A stretch of 5,301 nt of DNA from an uncultured Rhodospirillales bacterium (GCA_903932545.1 CAIZGT010000321.1:1-5301); one strand, 5' to 3'. Positions 1 to 5,301 are shown, counted from the first letter of the stretch. Program-made: numbers and translations. The notes: a model not told the origin generated them from the sequence alone.

Positions 1-84
1 ATGATGCGTGTGCGCGTGGTCGAAACCGGTGAAGAAGTTGCCTACCGGTTGAGCGATATTCTGGACGATCCACGGGAACGCTGA
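1..84 (+). CDS. Short or 5'-truncated protein upstream of vapD, candidate antitoxin
   Basis: The frame is open from the first base and ends in TGA at 82-84. The visible 27 residues begin MMRVRVVETGEEV and end ILDDPRER. Either the gene starts at the ATGATG at the very edge or, more likely, this is the C-terminal part of a longer gene. The A of its stop codon is also the A of the vapD ATG (TGATG), an arrangement typical of translationally coupled pairs. Known of the family: VapD ribonucleases in some bacteria, for example Haemophilus influenzae VapXD, are encoded just after a small antitoxin. Inference: this could be the cognate antitoxin or its tail. I do not recognise the peptide itself, and no DNA-binding motif can be judged from so little sequence. 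Confidence 0.5.
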   Translation: MMRVRVVETGEEVAYRLSDILDDPRER

Positions 85-362
85 TGTTTGCCATTGCGTT
101 CGATTTGGTGGCGCAAGACACCGCGCAGAACCACCCCAAGGGGGTGTCTCAAGCCTATTCCGATATCGGCAATAGCCTCGCGCAATTCGGCTTTAACCGT
201 GTGCAGGGCAGCCTTTACACGAGCAATTCCGAAGACCTCGCGAAACTGTTCTCCGCCATCATGGCGCTGACGGCGTTGTCTTGGCTGCCGAACTCGGTGC
301 GAGATATTCGGACATTTCGGGTTGAGCAATGGTCGGACTTCACGCAGTTGGTCAAGGGATAA
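84..362 (+). CDS. vapD: VapD family endoribonuclease (Cas2-like toxin)
   Basis: Full-length 92-residue protein matching the VapD family (virulence-associated protein D). Family members are small ferredoxin-fold endoribonucleases related to Cas2 that act on RNA in the cytoplasm; some are toxins of toxin-antitoxin pairs. Visible hallmarks are the first beta strand MFAIAFD with Asp7, the residue equivalent to the conserved acidic position of VapD and Cas2; the segment HPKGVSQAYSDIG (residues 17-29); FNRVQGSLY (37-45); and the strongly conserved tail SVRDIRTFRVEQWSDFT (71-87). The length is normal and nothing looks disrupted. The start is supported by a GGGA stretch at 74-77 and by the one-base overlap with the preceding frame, suggesting co-translation. 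The next gene follows after 36 bases. G+C is intermediate, lower than the housekeeping genes to the right but well above the next gene. There are no adjacent cas genes or repeats, so a stand-alone toxin or defence role is more likely than CRISPR adaptation. Confidence 0.93.
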   Translation: MFAIAFDLVAQDTAQNHPKGVSQAYSDIGNSLAQFGFNRVQGSLYTSNSEDLAKLFSAIMALTALSWLPNSVRDIRTFRVEQWSDFTQLVKG

Positions 363-367
363 GGTGC

Positions 368-380
368 GCTAGTCTCTAGC
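368..380. repeat. Small perfect inverted repeat between vapD and the DUF2971 gene
   Basis: GCTAG (368-372) and CTAGC (376-380) flank a TCT spacer, six bases after the vapD stop and just before the next gene's ribosome binding site. The stem is only 5 bp, too short for a convincing terminator, and no T-run follows. It could be a protein-binding half-site pair or chance. Confidence 0.25.
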
Positions 381-386
381 AGCTTT

Positions 387-393
387 AAGGAAG
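387..393 (+). promoter_or_regulatory. Shine-Dalgarno sequence of the DUF2971 gene
   Basis: AAGGAAG lies 5 bases before the ATG at 399. It fits the anti-Shine-Dalgarno consensus and fixes the start of the AT-rich gene. It is the clearest ribosome binding site in the left part of the window, in contrast to nadE, which has none. Confidence 0.75.
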
Positions 394-398
394 ACACG

Positions 399-1061
399 AT
401 GATAGATGAAACATCGAAGGAGATCAAAACGATACATAAATACACCAAACTTCAGTATCTAATCGATTTTATAAAAACTGGAAAATTTGCGCTGACTGAC
501 CCATTGTCGTGGGAAGATAAGAATGATGTAAGATTTTTAGAATTTTTTCAAAATAAAAAACAGTTAGAGCGCATGAGTGCGTCATGTTTTACGCGGACGG
601 CTGAAACATTTCATCATTGGAAAATTTATGCAGAACAAAATAAGGGGCCTGGAGTTCGGATTTCATTTGATAAGAAGCGCTTTGTTGAATGTCTAAATGA
701 AGATTTTTTATATAAAGAGATAAAATATATTAGAATAAACGGCGAGAATTATCTGAGTGGTTATGTGGTTGACGATCTTCCATTTATAAAACGTTACCCG
801 TATCGAGACGAAAGAGAATATCGGGTCATTTCGCTCAAGCCAATATTTCAAAAGAGGCTGCATAAGGTAAATATTGATGTAAGCGTAATAAGCGGCATAC
901 GAATCAGCCCATGGATGGAACGTAATGAAGCCGTGCGGGTGAAGGAAGACTTAAATTCAAAATTACAAGAAAAATGGCATAAAATCAAAAACAGGATTTT
1001 TCAATCTACGATGCTTAAAAACGATAAATGGATAGAACTTGGACAAAATATAATTTTATGA
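399..1061 (+). CDS. DUF2971-like protein, AT-rich, probably horizontally acquired
   Basis: The 220-residue soluble protein has no signal peptide or membrane segment. The order of motifs resembles the DUF2971 family: an N-terminal HKYT...LIDFIKTGKFALTDP block (13-35) with a W-x-D-x-x-N-D element (38-43, the usual 'fNDp' region); SCFTRTAETFHHWKIYA (62-78) followed by KGPGVRISF (82-90), where the family has Trp plus Tyr/Ala and 'G-hydrophobic-x-hydrophobic-F'; a charged RDEREYRVI block (136-144), the family's E-x-E-y-R-i signature; and a C-terminal STMLKNDKWI (203-212). Family function is unestablished. The H/Y...W/Y...E spacing vaguely recalls ADP-ribosyltransferase-type folds, which is speculation. 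A good Shine-Dalgarno sequence sets the start. Roughly a third of its bases are G+C, far below all neighbours, and codons are rich in AAA, ATA and TTT, which indicates transfer. It lies 36 bases after vapD, probably in the same transcript, and its stop overlaps a 17-codon frame by ATGA. A defence-related role is inferred from context only. Confidence 0.75.
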   Translation: MIDETSKEIKTIHKYTKLQYLIDFIKTGKFALTDPLSWEDKNDVRFLEFFQNKKQLERMSASCFTRTAETFHHWKIYAEQNKGPGVRISFDKKRFVECLNEDFLYKEIKYIRINGENYLSGYVVDDLPFIKRYPYRDEREYRVISLKPIFQKRLHKVNIDVSVISGIRISPWMERNEAVRVKEDLNSKLQEKWHKIKNRIFQSTMLKNDKWIELGQNIIL

Positions 1062-1111
1062 ATATTCCACTTTTAATAAAACAAGATATTATTAATTTTT
1101 TTGGTGGATGA
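1058..1111 (+). pseudogene. 17-codon frame overlapping the DUF2971 stop; probable remnant of a lost gene
   Basis: ATG at 1058-1060 overlaps the preceding TGA (1059-1061) in the classical ATGA arrangement of coupled operon genes. The peptide is MNIPLLIKQDIINFFGG and the frame ends at TGA 1109-1111. Its composition is as AT-rich as the gene before it, and it stops within a few bases of the place where sequence composition flips to C-rich. I infer the 5' end of a third cassette gene truncated by deletion or recombination. A genuine micropeptide or a chance frame are the alternatives. Confidence 0.35.
1073..1102 (+). terminator. Weak candidate terminator after the AT-rich gene
   Basis: TTAATAA (1073-1079) can pair with TTATTAA (1089-1095) around a 9-base loop, and seven T residues (1096-1102) follow directly. 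The layout is that of an intrinsic terminator, but the 7-bp stem holds only A-T pairs, so stability is low. CCAC (1067-1070) could also pair with GTGG (1104-1107) outside it. It may be chance in AT-rich DNA. Confidence 0.28.
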
Positions 1112-1130
1112 TTAGTCACTAAATCTCTTG

Positions 1131-1170
1131 CCACCTTCCCCACCTCCCCCAAACCCACTACCTTCCCCCT
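1131..1170. other. G-free C-rich leader of nadE; G-quadruplex motif on the minus strand
   Basis: These 40 bases contain 26 C, 7 A, 7 T and no G, and abut the nadE ATG. C-runs lie at 1138-1141, 1146-1150, 1154-1156 and 1165-1169, separated by 4, 3 and 8 bases. The complementary (template) strand therefore has four G-runs of three or more with short loops, a G-quadruplex pattern. There is no purine-rich Shine-Dalgarno sequence in front of nadE. The transcript would be unstructured and C-rich, resembling Rho-loading sequence. I see no convincing -35/-10 pair nearby. Confidence 0.55.
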
Positions 1171-2835
1171 ATGTCGAACACCCTCCGCATCGCCATCGCC
1201 CAGCTCAACCCGCATCTTGGCCAGATTGCCACCAATCTCGCCTTGATCCGCGCCGCCCGTGCCGAGGCCGCCGCCCAAGGGGCTGATCTCGTCGTCACGC
1301 CGGAATTCTCGATTGCGGGGTATCCGCCGGAGGATCTCGTCCGCAAACCCGCCTTCCTCGCCACCTGCGAACAAGCCATCGCAGCACTCGCGCATGACAC
1401 CAATGATGGCGGCCCCGGCATCATCCTTGGCGGGCCGTGGGCGGAGAACGGCCACGTCTATAACGCCGCCTTCGTCCTCGATGCCGGCCGCATCACCGCA
1501 AAACGTGCCAAGCATGAACTCCCGAATTATGGCGTTTTTGACGACAAGCGCGTCTTCGATGCCGGCCCCGCGCCTGGCCCCATCGTGTTCCGCGGCCACC
1601 GCCTGGGCTTGATGATCTGCGAAGATTGGTGGTTCCCCGCCGTCTCCGAAACCCTCGCCGAATCCGGGGCAGAAATGCTGCTCGCCATCAACGCCTCGCC
1701 CTGGCAGATCGGCAAACACCATGACCGCATCACGCTCGCCGTCTCCCACGTGGTGGAAACCGGCCTTGCGTTCATGTTCGCCGCCCAAGTCGGTGGGCAG
1801 GACGAACTGGTGTTCGATGGCGCGTCGTTCGTCCTCAACCCCGATCGCAGCCTCGCCATTCAAATGCCGTTGTTCGAGGCCGACGTGGTCACCACCGAAT
1901 GGACGAAGATGGACGGCAAGTTGGTTTGCATACCACAAAAGCTGGTGGCCTATCCACAACATCTCGAATCGATCTATCGCGCGATGATGCTCGGCCTTGC
2001 GGATTACGTCGGCAAGAACCGCTTCCCCGGCGTGATCCTCGGCCTCTCCGGCGGCATCGATTCTGCCCTTTCCGCTGCGGTGGCGGTGGACGCACTCGGC
2101 CCCGAGAAGGTGCGCACCTTCATGCTGCCCAGCCCCTACACCAGCCAAGACAGTCTGGACGATGCCGCTGAATGCGCCCGCCTGCTCGGCATCTCCTGTG
2201 AGACCGTCTCGATCACGCCCGCGATGGACGCGTTTGGCGCGGCGCTGGCTCCGGTGTTCGAGGGCCGTCAGGCCGATATCACCGAGGAGAACATCCAATC
2301 CCGCGCGCGTGGGCTGATTTTGATGGCGATCTCCAACAAGCTCGGTCACATGGTGCTCACCACCGGCAACAAAAGCGAGATGTCGGTGGGCTACGCCACA
2401 CTCTATGGCGACATGTGTGGCGGCTATTCCGTGTTGAAGGACGTCTATAAAACCCTCGTCTTCGAACTCTGCGTCTGGCGCAACGCGCATATCCCCGCCA
2501 GCACCATGGGACCGCATGGCCCGGTCATGCCCGCGCGCGTCATCACCAAGCCGCCATCGGCCGAACTCAAACCGAACCAAACCGACCAAGACAGCCTGCC
2601 GCCATACGATGAACTCGATGCGATTCTGGCCGGACTGATCGAGGGCGAGCAATCGGTAGATGCGCTGGTGGGAGTCGGCCATGACCGCGCCACGGTGCTG
2701 CGGGTCTGGCGCATGCTGGACCGCGCGGAGTACAAACGTCGCCAAGCCCCGCCCGGCGTGAAGATCACGCCCCGCGCCTTCGGCCGGGATCGTCGCTATC
2801 CCATCACCAACGGCTTCACCGCCCTGATCACTTGA
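1171..2835 (+). CDS. nadE: Glutamine-dependent NAD+ synthetase
   Basis: This 554-residue cytosolic enzyme catalyses the last step of NAD+ synthesis: nicotinic acid adenine dinucleotide is amidated with ATP and ammonia released from glutamine. The N-terminal nitrilase-type glutaminase domain (about 4-260) shows the Glu-Lys-Cys triad: Glu45 in VVTPEFSIAGYPPEDL, Lys114 in KRAKHELPNYG, and Cys150 in LMICEDWWFP. The C-terminal synthetase domain (about 265-550) has the pyrophosphate loop SGGIDS (293-298), LTTGNKSE (396-403), GDMCGGYSVLKDVYKT (413-428) and KPPSAELKPNQTDQDSLPPYDELDAIL around 460-486. Both domains look intact, and the length is normal for the short two-domain bacterial form. The first in-frame start after the stop at 1120-1122 is this ATG, and residues 4-12 (TLRIAIAQL) fit the family N-terminus. 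No Shine-Dalgarno sequence precedes it, only the C-rich leader. It is first of three close plus-strand genes; the next starts 10 bases downstream. Confidence 0.97.
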   Translation: MSNTLRIAIAQLNPHLGQIATNLALIRAARAEAAAQGADLVVTPEFSIAGYPPEDLVRKPAFLATCEQAIAALAHDTNDGGPGIILGGPWAENGHVYNAAFVLDAGRITAKRAKHELPNYGVFDDKRVFDAGPAPGPIVFRGHRLGLMICEDWWFPAVSETLAESGAEMLLAINASPWQIGKHHDRITLAVSHVVETGLAFMFAAQVGGQDELVFDGASFVLNPDRSLAIQMPLFEADVVTTEWTKMDGKLVCIPQKLVAYPQHLESIYRAMMLGLADYVGKNRFPGVILGLSGGIDSALSAAVAVDALGPEKVRTFMLPSPYTSQDSLDDAAECARLLGISCETVSITPAMDAFGAALAPVFEGRQADITEENIQSRARGLILMAISNKLGHMVLTTGNKSEMSVGYATLYGDMCGGYSVLKDVYKTLVFELCVWRNAHIPASTMGPHGPVMPARVITKPPSAELKPNQTDQDSLPPYDELDAILAGLIEGEQSVDALVGVGHDRATVLRVWRMLDRAEYKRRQAPPGVKITPRAFGRDRRYPITNGFTALIT

Positions 2836-2845
2836 GCACTCACGC

Positions 2846-3286
2846 ATGACCGAAACCATCGTGCCGCAACTCTTCGCCCCCGAGGGCGGTTGGAAGGTGC
2901 GCATCATCGACCTCTCCGGGGCCGAGATGGATGATGACGACATTGTCGAGGAAATCCCCGGCTTCCCCACCCTGATGCAAGCCAACGAATTCGCCCGCCG
3001 CTACGTTCGCGACAGCGTCGAACGCTGCCGCGCGCCCGGCACCACCGGCGAAGAGGTGATCCAACTCTGGCGCTCCTTCGGCGAAGACGCCTATGTGGTT
3101 GACGGTGGCGATGCAACTTGGCGTGCCGAGGCTGACCTCGCAGATTTCGCCGCCGCCCGCGCGCGCGGTGAAGAGCGCAATTGGCGGGCGCTCGACCCGC
3201 GCGGCGATGCGGCCGACGAAGATAATGATGATGACTCCGCCTTCGACGATATCGACGAAGGCGAGAACGACGAGGATTTCACGTGA
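2846..3286 (+). CDS. Uncharacterised acidic protein between nadE and gltX
   Basis: The 146-residue soluble protein has no recognised domain. It has a compact N-terminal part (about 1-115), with GGWKVRIIDLSG (14-25), a DDDD run at 29-32, a PGFPTLMQANEFARRYVRDSVERCR region (38-62) that looks helical, and LWRSFGEDAYVVDG (74-87). It ends in a disordered tail (121-146) in which 15 of 26 residues are Asp or Glu. There is no signal peptide or membrane segment. The start lies 10 bases after the nadE stop with only GAG at 2834-2836 as a poor ribosome site, so translation probably depends on coupling from nadE. Its own stop overlaps the gltX start by four bases (GTGA). Codon use is like that of the flanking housekeeping genes, so this is a resident gene. 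The position suggests a role alongside NAD synthesis or tRNA charging, but the function is unknown. The acidic tail could mediate interaction with a basic partner or RNA-binding protein (inference). Confidence 0.85.
   Translation: MTETIVPQLFAPEGGWKVRIIDLSGAEMDDDDIVEEIPGFPTLMQANEFARRYVRDSVERCRAPGTTGEEVIQLWRSFGEDAYVVDGGDATWRAEADLADFAAARARGEERNWRALDPRGDAADEDNDDDSAFDDIDEGENDEDFT
3272..3276 (+). promoter_or_regulatory. Shine-Dalgarno sequence deciding the GTG start of gltX
   Basis: GAGGA lies inside the last codons of the acidic-protein gene, 6 bases before GTG at 3283. It supports this non-ATG start, which also gives the canonical GluRS N-terminus and a four-base GTGA overlap. Confidence 0.75.
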
Positions 3287-4620
3287 GCGTTGTTGTCCGT
3301 TTCGCGCCGTCCCCCACCGGCTATCTCCATGCCGGCAACGCGCGCCCCGCTTTGCTGAACTACCTCTTCGCCCGCAAGATGGGCGGCAAATTCCTGCTGC
3401 GTCTGGATGACACCGACGTCTCACGCGGCACCCCCGAATTCGCCGCCGCCATCGAGCATGATCTGCACTGGCTCGGCCTGGAATGGGACGACATGTTCCG
3501 CCAATCCGACCGGCTGGCGATGTATGACGAAGCCGCTGAGAAGCTGAAAAAATCCGGCCGCCTCTACCCGTGTTTCGAGTCGGAGGCCGAACTCGCCGCC
3601 AAGCGTGATCAGCGCCAAAAGCGCGGTCTCGCCCCCATCTACGACCGCGCCATGCTCAGCCTCACGCAAGAGCAATACGAGCGCGCCATCGCCAGCGGCA
3701 AAACCCCCTATTGGCGCTTCAAACTCTCCAACACCCCCGTCGTCTGGAACGATCTCGTCTCCGGCAAGCGCGAGGTGAAGCTCACCGCGATTTCCGATCC
3801 GGTGCTGATCCGCGCCGATGGCTCCCCGCTCTACACCTTCACCTCGGTGGTGGATGACCTCGACAAGGGCATCACCCATGTCATCCGCGGCGAGGATCAC
3901 ATCACCAACACCGGCGTGCAGATCGACATCATCGCAGCCCTGGGTGCCAACCCGAATCGCATCGGCTTCGCGCATGTGCCGCTGCTGACCGCAGGCGATG
4001 GCCAGAAGCTTTCCAAGCGCACCGATTCCATCTCGCTCCGCTCTTTGCGCAACGATGGCATCGAACCCGGTGCAATCATCGCCTATCTCGCCGCCCTCGG
4101 CTCGTCCGCTGATCCGCAATTGCTCTCGCTGCACGACCAGTCCAAAATCTTCGACTTCAAGAAATTCTCCGCCTCCTCCGCCCGCTTCGACCTCACGCAG
4201 TTGATGGCGCTGAACCGCAAACTGCTGCACAAGCTCAATTTTGCCGATGTCCAATCCCGCTTGCCAACCGGGGCCACCGAAGCCTTCTGGCTCGCCGTGC
4301 GCGGCAATCTTGATCTGCTCAACGAGGCGCGCGGCTATTGGGATGTCGTCGCCGGCACCATCGTGCCGCCGGTGATTGAGGGCGAGGGTGATTACCTCCG
4401 CAAAGCCCTCGAACTCCTCCCCGCGGAGCCGTGGAATGATTCAACATGGTCGGACTGGACCAACGCGCTCAAAGCCGCCACCGATCGCCGCGGCAAAACC
4501 CTCTACATGCCGCTGCGTCTGGCACTCACCGGCGAGGAGCATGGGCCGGAAATGAAGCCGCTGCTGCCATTGATCGGCCGCGTGCGCGTGGCGCAGCGTT
4601 TGGTGATCGCGGCGAGCTAA
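3283..4620 (+). CDS. gltX: Glutamyl-tRNA synthetase (GluRS, class I)
   Basis: This 445-residue cytosolic enzyme attaches glutamate to tRNA using ATP. The N-terminal RFAPSPTGYLHAGNAR (6-21) holds the HIGH signature as LHAGN, followed by FLLRLDDTDVSRG (37-49) where many GluRS have RIEDTD. The Rossmann part also shows YWRFKL (143-148), DPVLIRADGSPLYTF (172-186) and THVIRGEDHITNT (198-210). The KMSKS loop is KLSKR (242-246). The C-terminal helical anticodon-binding region runs from about 290 to 440 and ends DRRGKTLYMPLRLALTGEEHGPEM (401-424). In the zinc-motif region only Cys97 (YPCFES) is present, so the CxC...CxH site of E. coli GluRS is absent. At 445 residues it is slightly shorter than the usual 470-490. 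The GTG start is preceded by GAGGA and overlaps the previous stop, implying coupling. Many Alphaproteobacteria have two GluRS paralogues or a non-discriminating GluRS acting with GatCAB; which type this is cannot be read here. Confidence 0.97.
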   Translation: MSVVVRFAPSPTGYLHAGNARPALLNYLFARKMGGKFLLRLDDTDVSRGTPEFAAAIEHDLHWLGLEWDDMFRQSDRLAMYDEAAEKLKKSGRLYPCFESEAELAAKRDQRQKRGLAPIYDRAMLSLTQEQYERAIASGKTPYWRFKLSNTPVVWNDLVSGKREVKLTAISDPVLIRADGSPLYTFTSVVDDLDKGITHVIRGEDHITNTGVQIDIIAALGANPNRIGFAHVPLLTAGDGQKLSKRTDSISLRSLRNDGIEPGAIIAYLAALGSSADPQLLSLHDQSKIFDFKKFSASSARFDLTQLMALNRKLLHKLNFADVQSRLPTGATEAFWLAVRGNLDLLNEARGYWDVVAGTIVPPVIEGEGDYLRKALELLPAEPWNDSTWSDWTNALKAATDRRGKTLYMPLRLALTGEEHGPEMKPLLPLIGRVRVAQRLVIAAS

Positions 4621-4638
4621 GGCACAGCGCCAGTCACC

Positions 4639-4668
4639 CGTCATTGCAAGCAAAGCGCAGCAATCCAG
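4639..4668. repeat. Half of a dispersed alphaproteobacterial palindromic intergenic repeat
   Basis: The stretch beginning CGTCATTGCAAGCAAAG and ending GCAATCCAG closely resembles the common intergenic repeat CGTCATTGCGAGCG...GCAATCCAG seen in many Alphaproteobacteria. ATTGC (4643-4647) and GCAAT (4660-4664) form its small internal palindrome. The usual inverted second half (CTGGATTGC...CAATGACG) is not found downstream, so this is a degenerate or half copy. It lies 18 bases after the gltX stop in the convergent intergenic region. Confidence 0.65.
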
Positions 4669-4675
4669 CGCGATG

Positions 4676-4699
4676 CCGCCAACTCGCCTGCAATGGCGG
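4676..4699 (+). terminator. Hairpin after gltX, possible terminator
   Basis: CCGCCA (4676-4681) pairs perfectly with TGGCGG (4694-4699) around a 12-base loop, with a possible G-T pair outside. Only a broken T-stretch follows (TGTTATTT), so intrinsic termination would be weak. Its place between convergent genes fits a transcription end for the nadE-gltX operon. Confidence 0.3.
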
Positions 4700-4751
4700 T
4701 GTTATTTCGATCACAGACCGGAACAATTTGGTCGGATCTTCGCGCCAACCC

Positions 4752-5301
4752 TTAACGCATTTTTCCAAAACCTTGCCGTCGCGCCGCCGTCAGCACGCCC
4801 CTTGGCAGAGGAATCCGAAACGGCTCCGGCTTGGCGCGGGGCTTTCGCCTCCGCCGCCGAGTCACGCCGCGTTCTGTCGCAACCTTGTCGGCCACCCACG
4901 GCAATTCCACCGCCAATGCCCGGCACAATGGCCGCAGAATCCGCCGCGCCTGGGCTGACACTTCGAGCAACTCGGCCATATCCGGCCGCGCCAACACATG
5001 CTGAAGCTGAGACCCATACGCCGCCGCATGATGCTTCCCGGTGATCACCAGCCAAGCCCATTTGCGCGGCATCCGCAGTGCGGGCCGGTTGACGATTTTC
5101 CGCCCCGGCTGCACCACGCGTCGAGCCGCAAGGCTGCGCAGCGTCCCGGCTTGATATCGCGCCAGCAGAGCGTCGATACGACAGAAAATCGCACCGCACC
5201 AATTCGCCGTCGCCCCCTGCCGCACGGGTGCCACGCCGAACATCCCAAACCGCGCAAACATCGCAGCCCAAATCATCCGCAAGGTCGCGGCGGCGGTATT
5301 C
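4752..5301 (-). CDS. Uncharacterised arginine-rich protein, 5' end at or beyond window edge
   Basis: The minus-strand frame is open from the window edge to TAA at 4754-4752. Possible starts are TTG 5282, ATG 5276 (174 residues) and ATG 5261; none has a clear ribosome site, so the true start may lie outside. Numbered from ATG 5276, visible features are a hydrophobic start (MIWAAMFARFGMFGV), HHAAAYGSQLQHVLARPDM (82-100), RRILRPLCRALAVELP (111-126), a very basic stretch with five consecutive Arg (140-144) followed by KPRAKP, and a C-terminal LPRGVLTAARRQGFGK (157-172). The C-terminal and YGSQL-type segments resemble hypothetical proteins that I associate from memory with Acetobacteraceae-type genomes; no function is known to me. 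The competing overlapping minus frame is low-complexity Ala/Gly/Arg and is judged a shadow. The gene is convergent with gltX, with 131 bases between stops. Confidence 0.65.
   Translation of the reverse strand, partial: NTAAATLRMIWAAMFARFGMFGVAPVRQGATANWCGAIFCRIDALLARYQAGTLRSLAARRVVQPGRKIVNRPALRMPRKWAWLVITGKHHAAAYGSQLQHVLARPDMAELLEVSAQARRILRPLCRALAVELPWVADKVATERGVTRRRRRKPRAKPEPFRIPLPRGVLTAARRQGFGKMR

Noticed and set aside
1..362. CRISPR-Cas locus, because VapD resembles Cas2
   Set aside because: No direct repeats with regular spacers and no cas1 or other cas gene are in the window, and the sequence matches VapD, not Cas2.
368..380. GCTAG/CTAGC as a vapD terminator
   Set aside because: The stem is only 5 bp with a 3-base loop, and no T-run follows; at most it is a binding site.
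1101..1125. TTGGTG and TAAATC as a sigma70 promoter of nadE
   Set aside because: The spacing is 13 bases and both hexamers are poor, so I do not call a promoter.
1015..2985. 656-codon minus-strand frame antisense to nadE
   Set aside because: Its protein is His/Gly/Arg/Ala-rich with no recognisable domain, and it mirrors the codon structure of the certain nadE gene. It is a GC-rich shadow.
2840..3424. 194-codon minus-strand frame opposite the acidic-protein gene and the gltX start
   Set aside because: The plus-strand gene fits the operon spacing and ends exactly on the gltX start; the minus frame has no motif or ribosome site.
3421..4254. 277-codon minus-strand frame antisense to gltX
   Set aside because: Compositionally biased shadow of gltX with no motifs; it lies wholly inside a gene identified by several signatures.
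4711..5271. 186-codon minus frame overlapping the minus-strand protein at the right end
   Set aside because: The product is low-complexity Ala/Gly/Arg/Ser; the other frame (ending at 4752) shows structured, family-like segments.

Overview
The window looks like a GC-rich alphaproteobacterial chromosome segment, most likely Rhodospirillales or Acetobacteraceae. This is inferred from the two-domain NAD+ synthetase followed by a short acidic protein and a zinc-less GluRS, the C-rich codon usage, the half-palindromic intergenic repeat of a type common in Alphaproteobacteria, and the style of the basic minus-strand protein at the right end. No rRNA, tRNA, IS element or CRISPR array is visible.

Left part (1-1111) is an accessory block. 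A short reading frame, cut by or starting at the window edge, ends on the start codon of vapD, a Cas2-like endoribonuclease. It is followed 36 bases later by a strikingly AT-rich gene for a DUF2971-type protein. That gene overlaps (ATGA) the start of a 17-codon frame which ends where the AT-rich DNA stops. Tight spacing and foreign composition suggest a horizontally acquired toxin-antitoxin or defence-like cassette whose right end was lost.

A G-free, C-rich 40-base tract lies directly against the nadE start. It has no Shine-Dalgarno sequence and carries a G-quadruplex pattern on the opposite strand.

Central part (1171-4620) is a housekeeping operon of three tightly packed plus-strand genes. 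They are nadE (glutamine-dependent NAD+ synthetase), an uncharacterised 146-residue acidic protein (10-base gap), and gltX (glutamyl-tRNA synthetase, GTG start, 4-base overlap). nadE and gltX link NAD completion and tRNA charging; the job of the middle protein is unknown.

Right part (4621-5301) is a convergent intergenic stretch with a repeat remnant and a small hairpin, then a minus-strand gene for an uncharacterised, arginine-rich protein whose start lies near or beyond the window edge.
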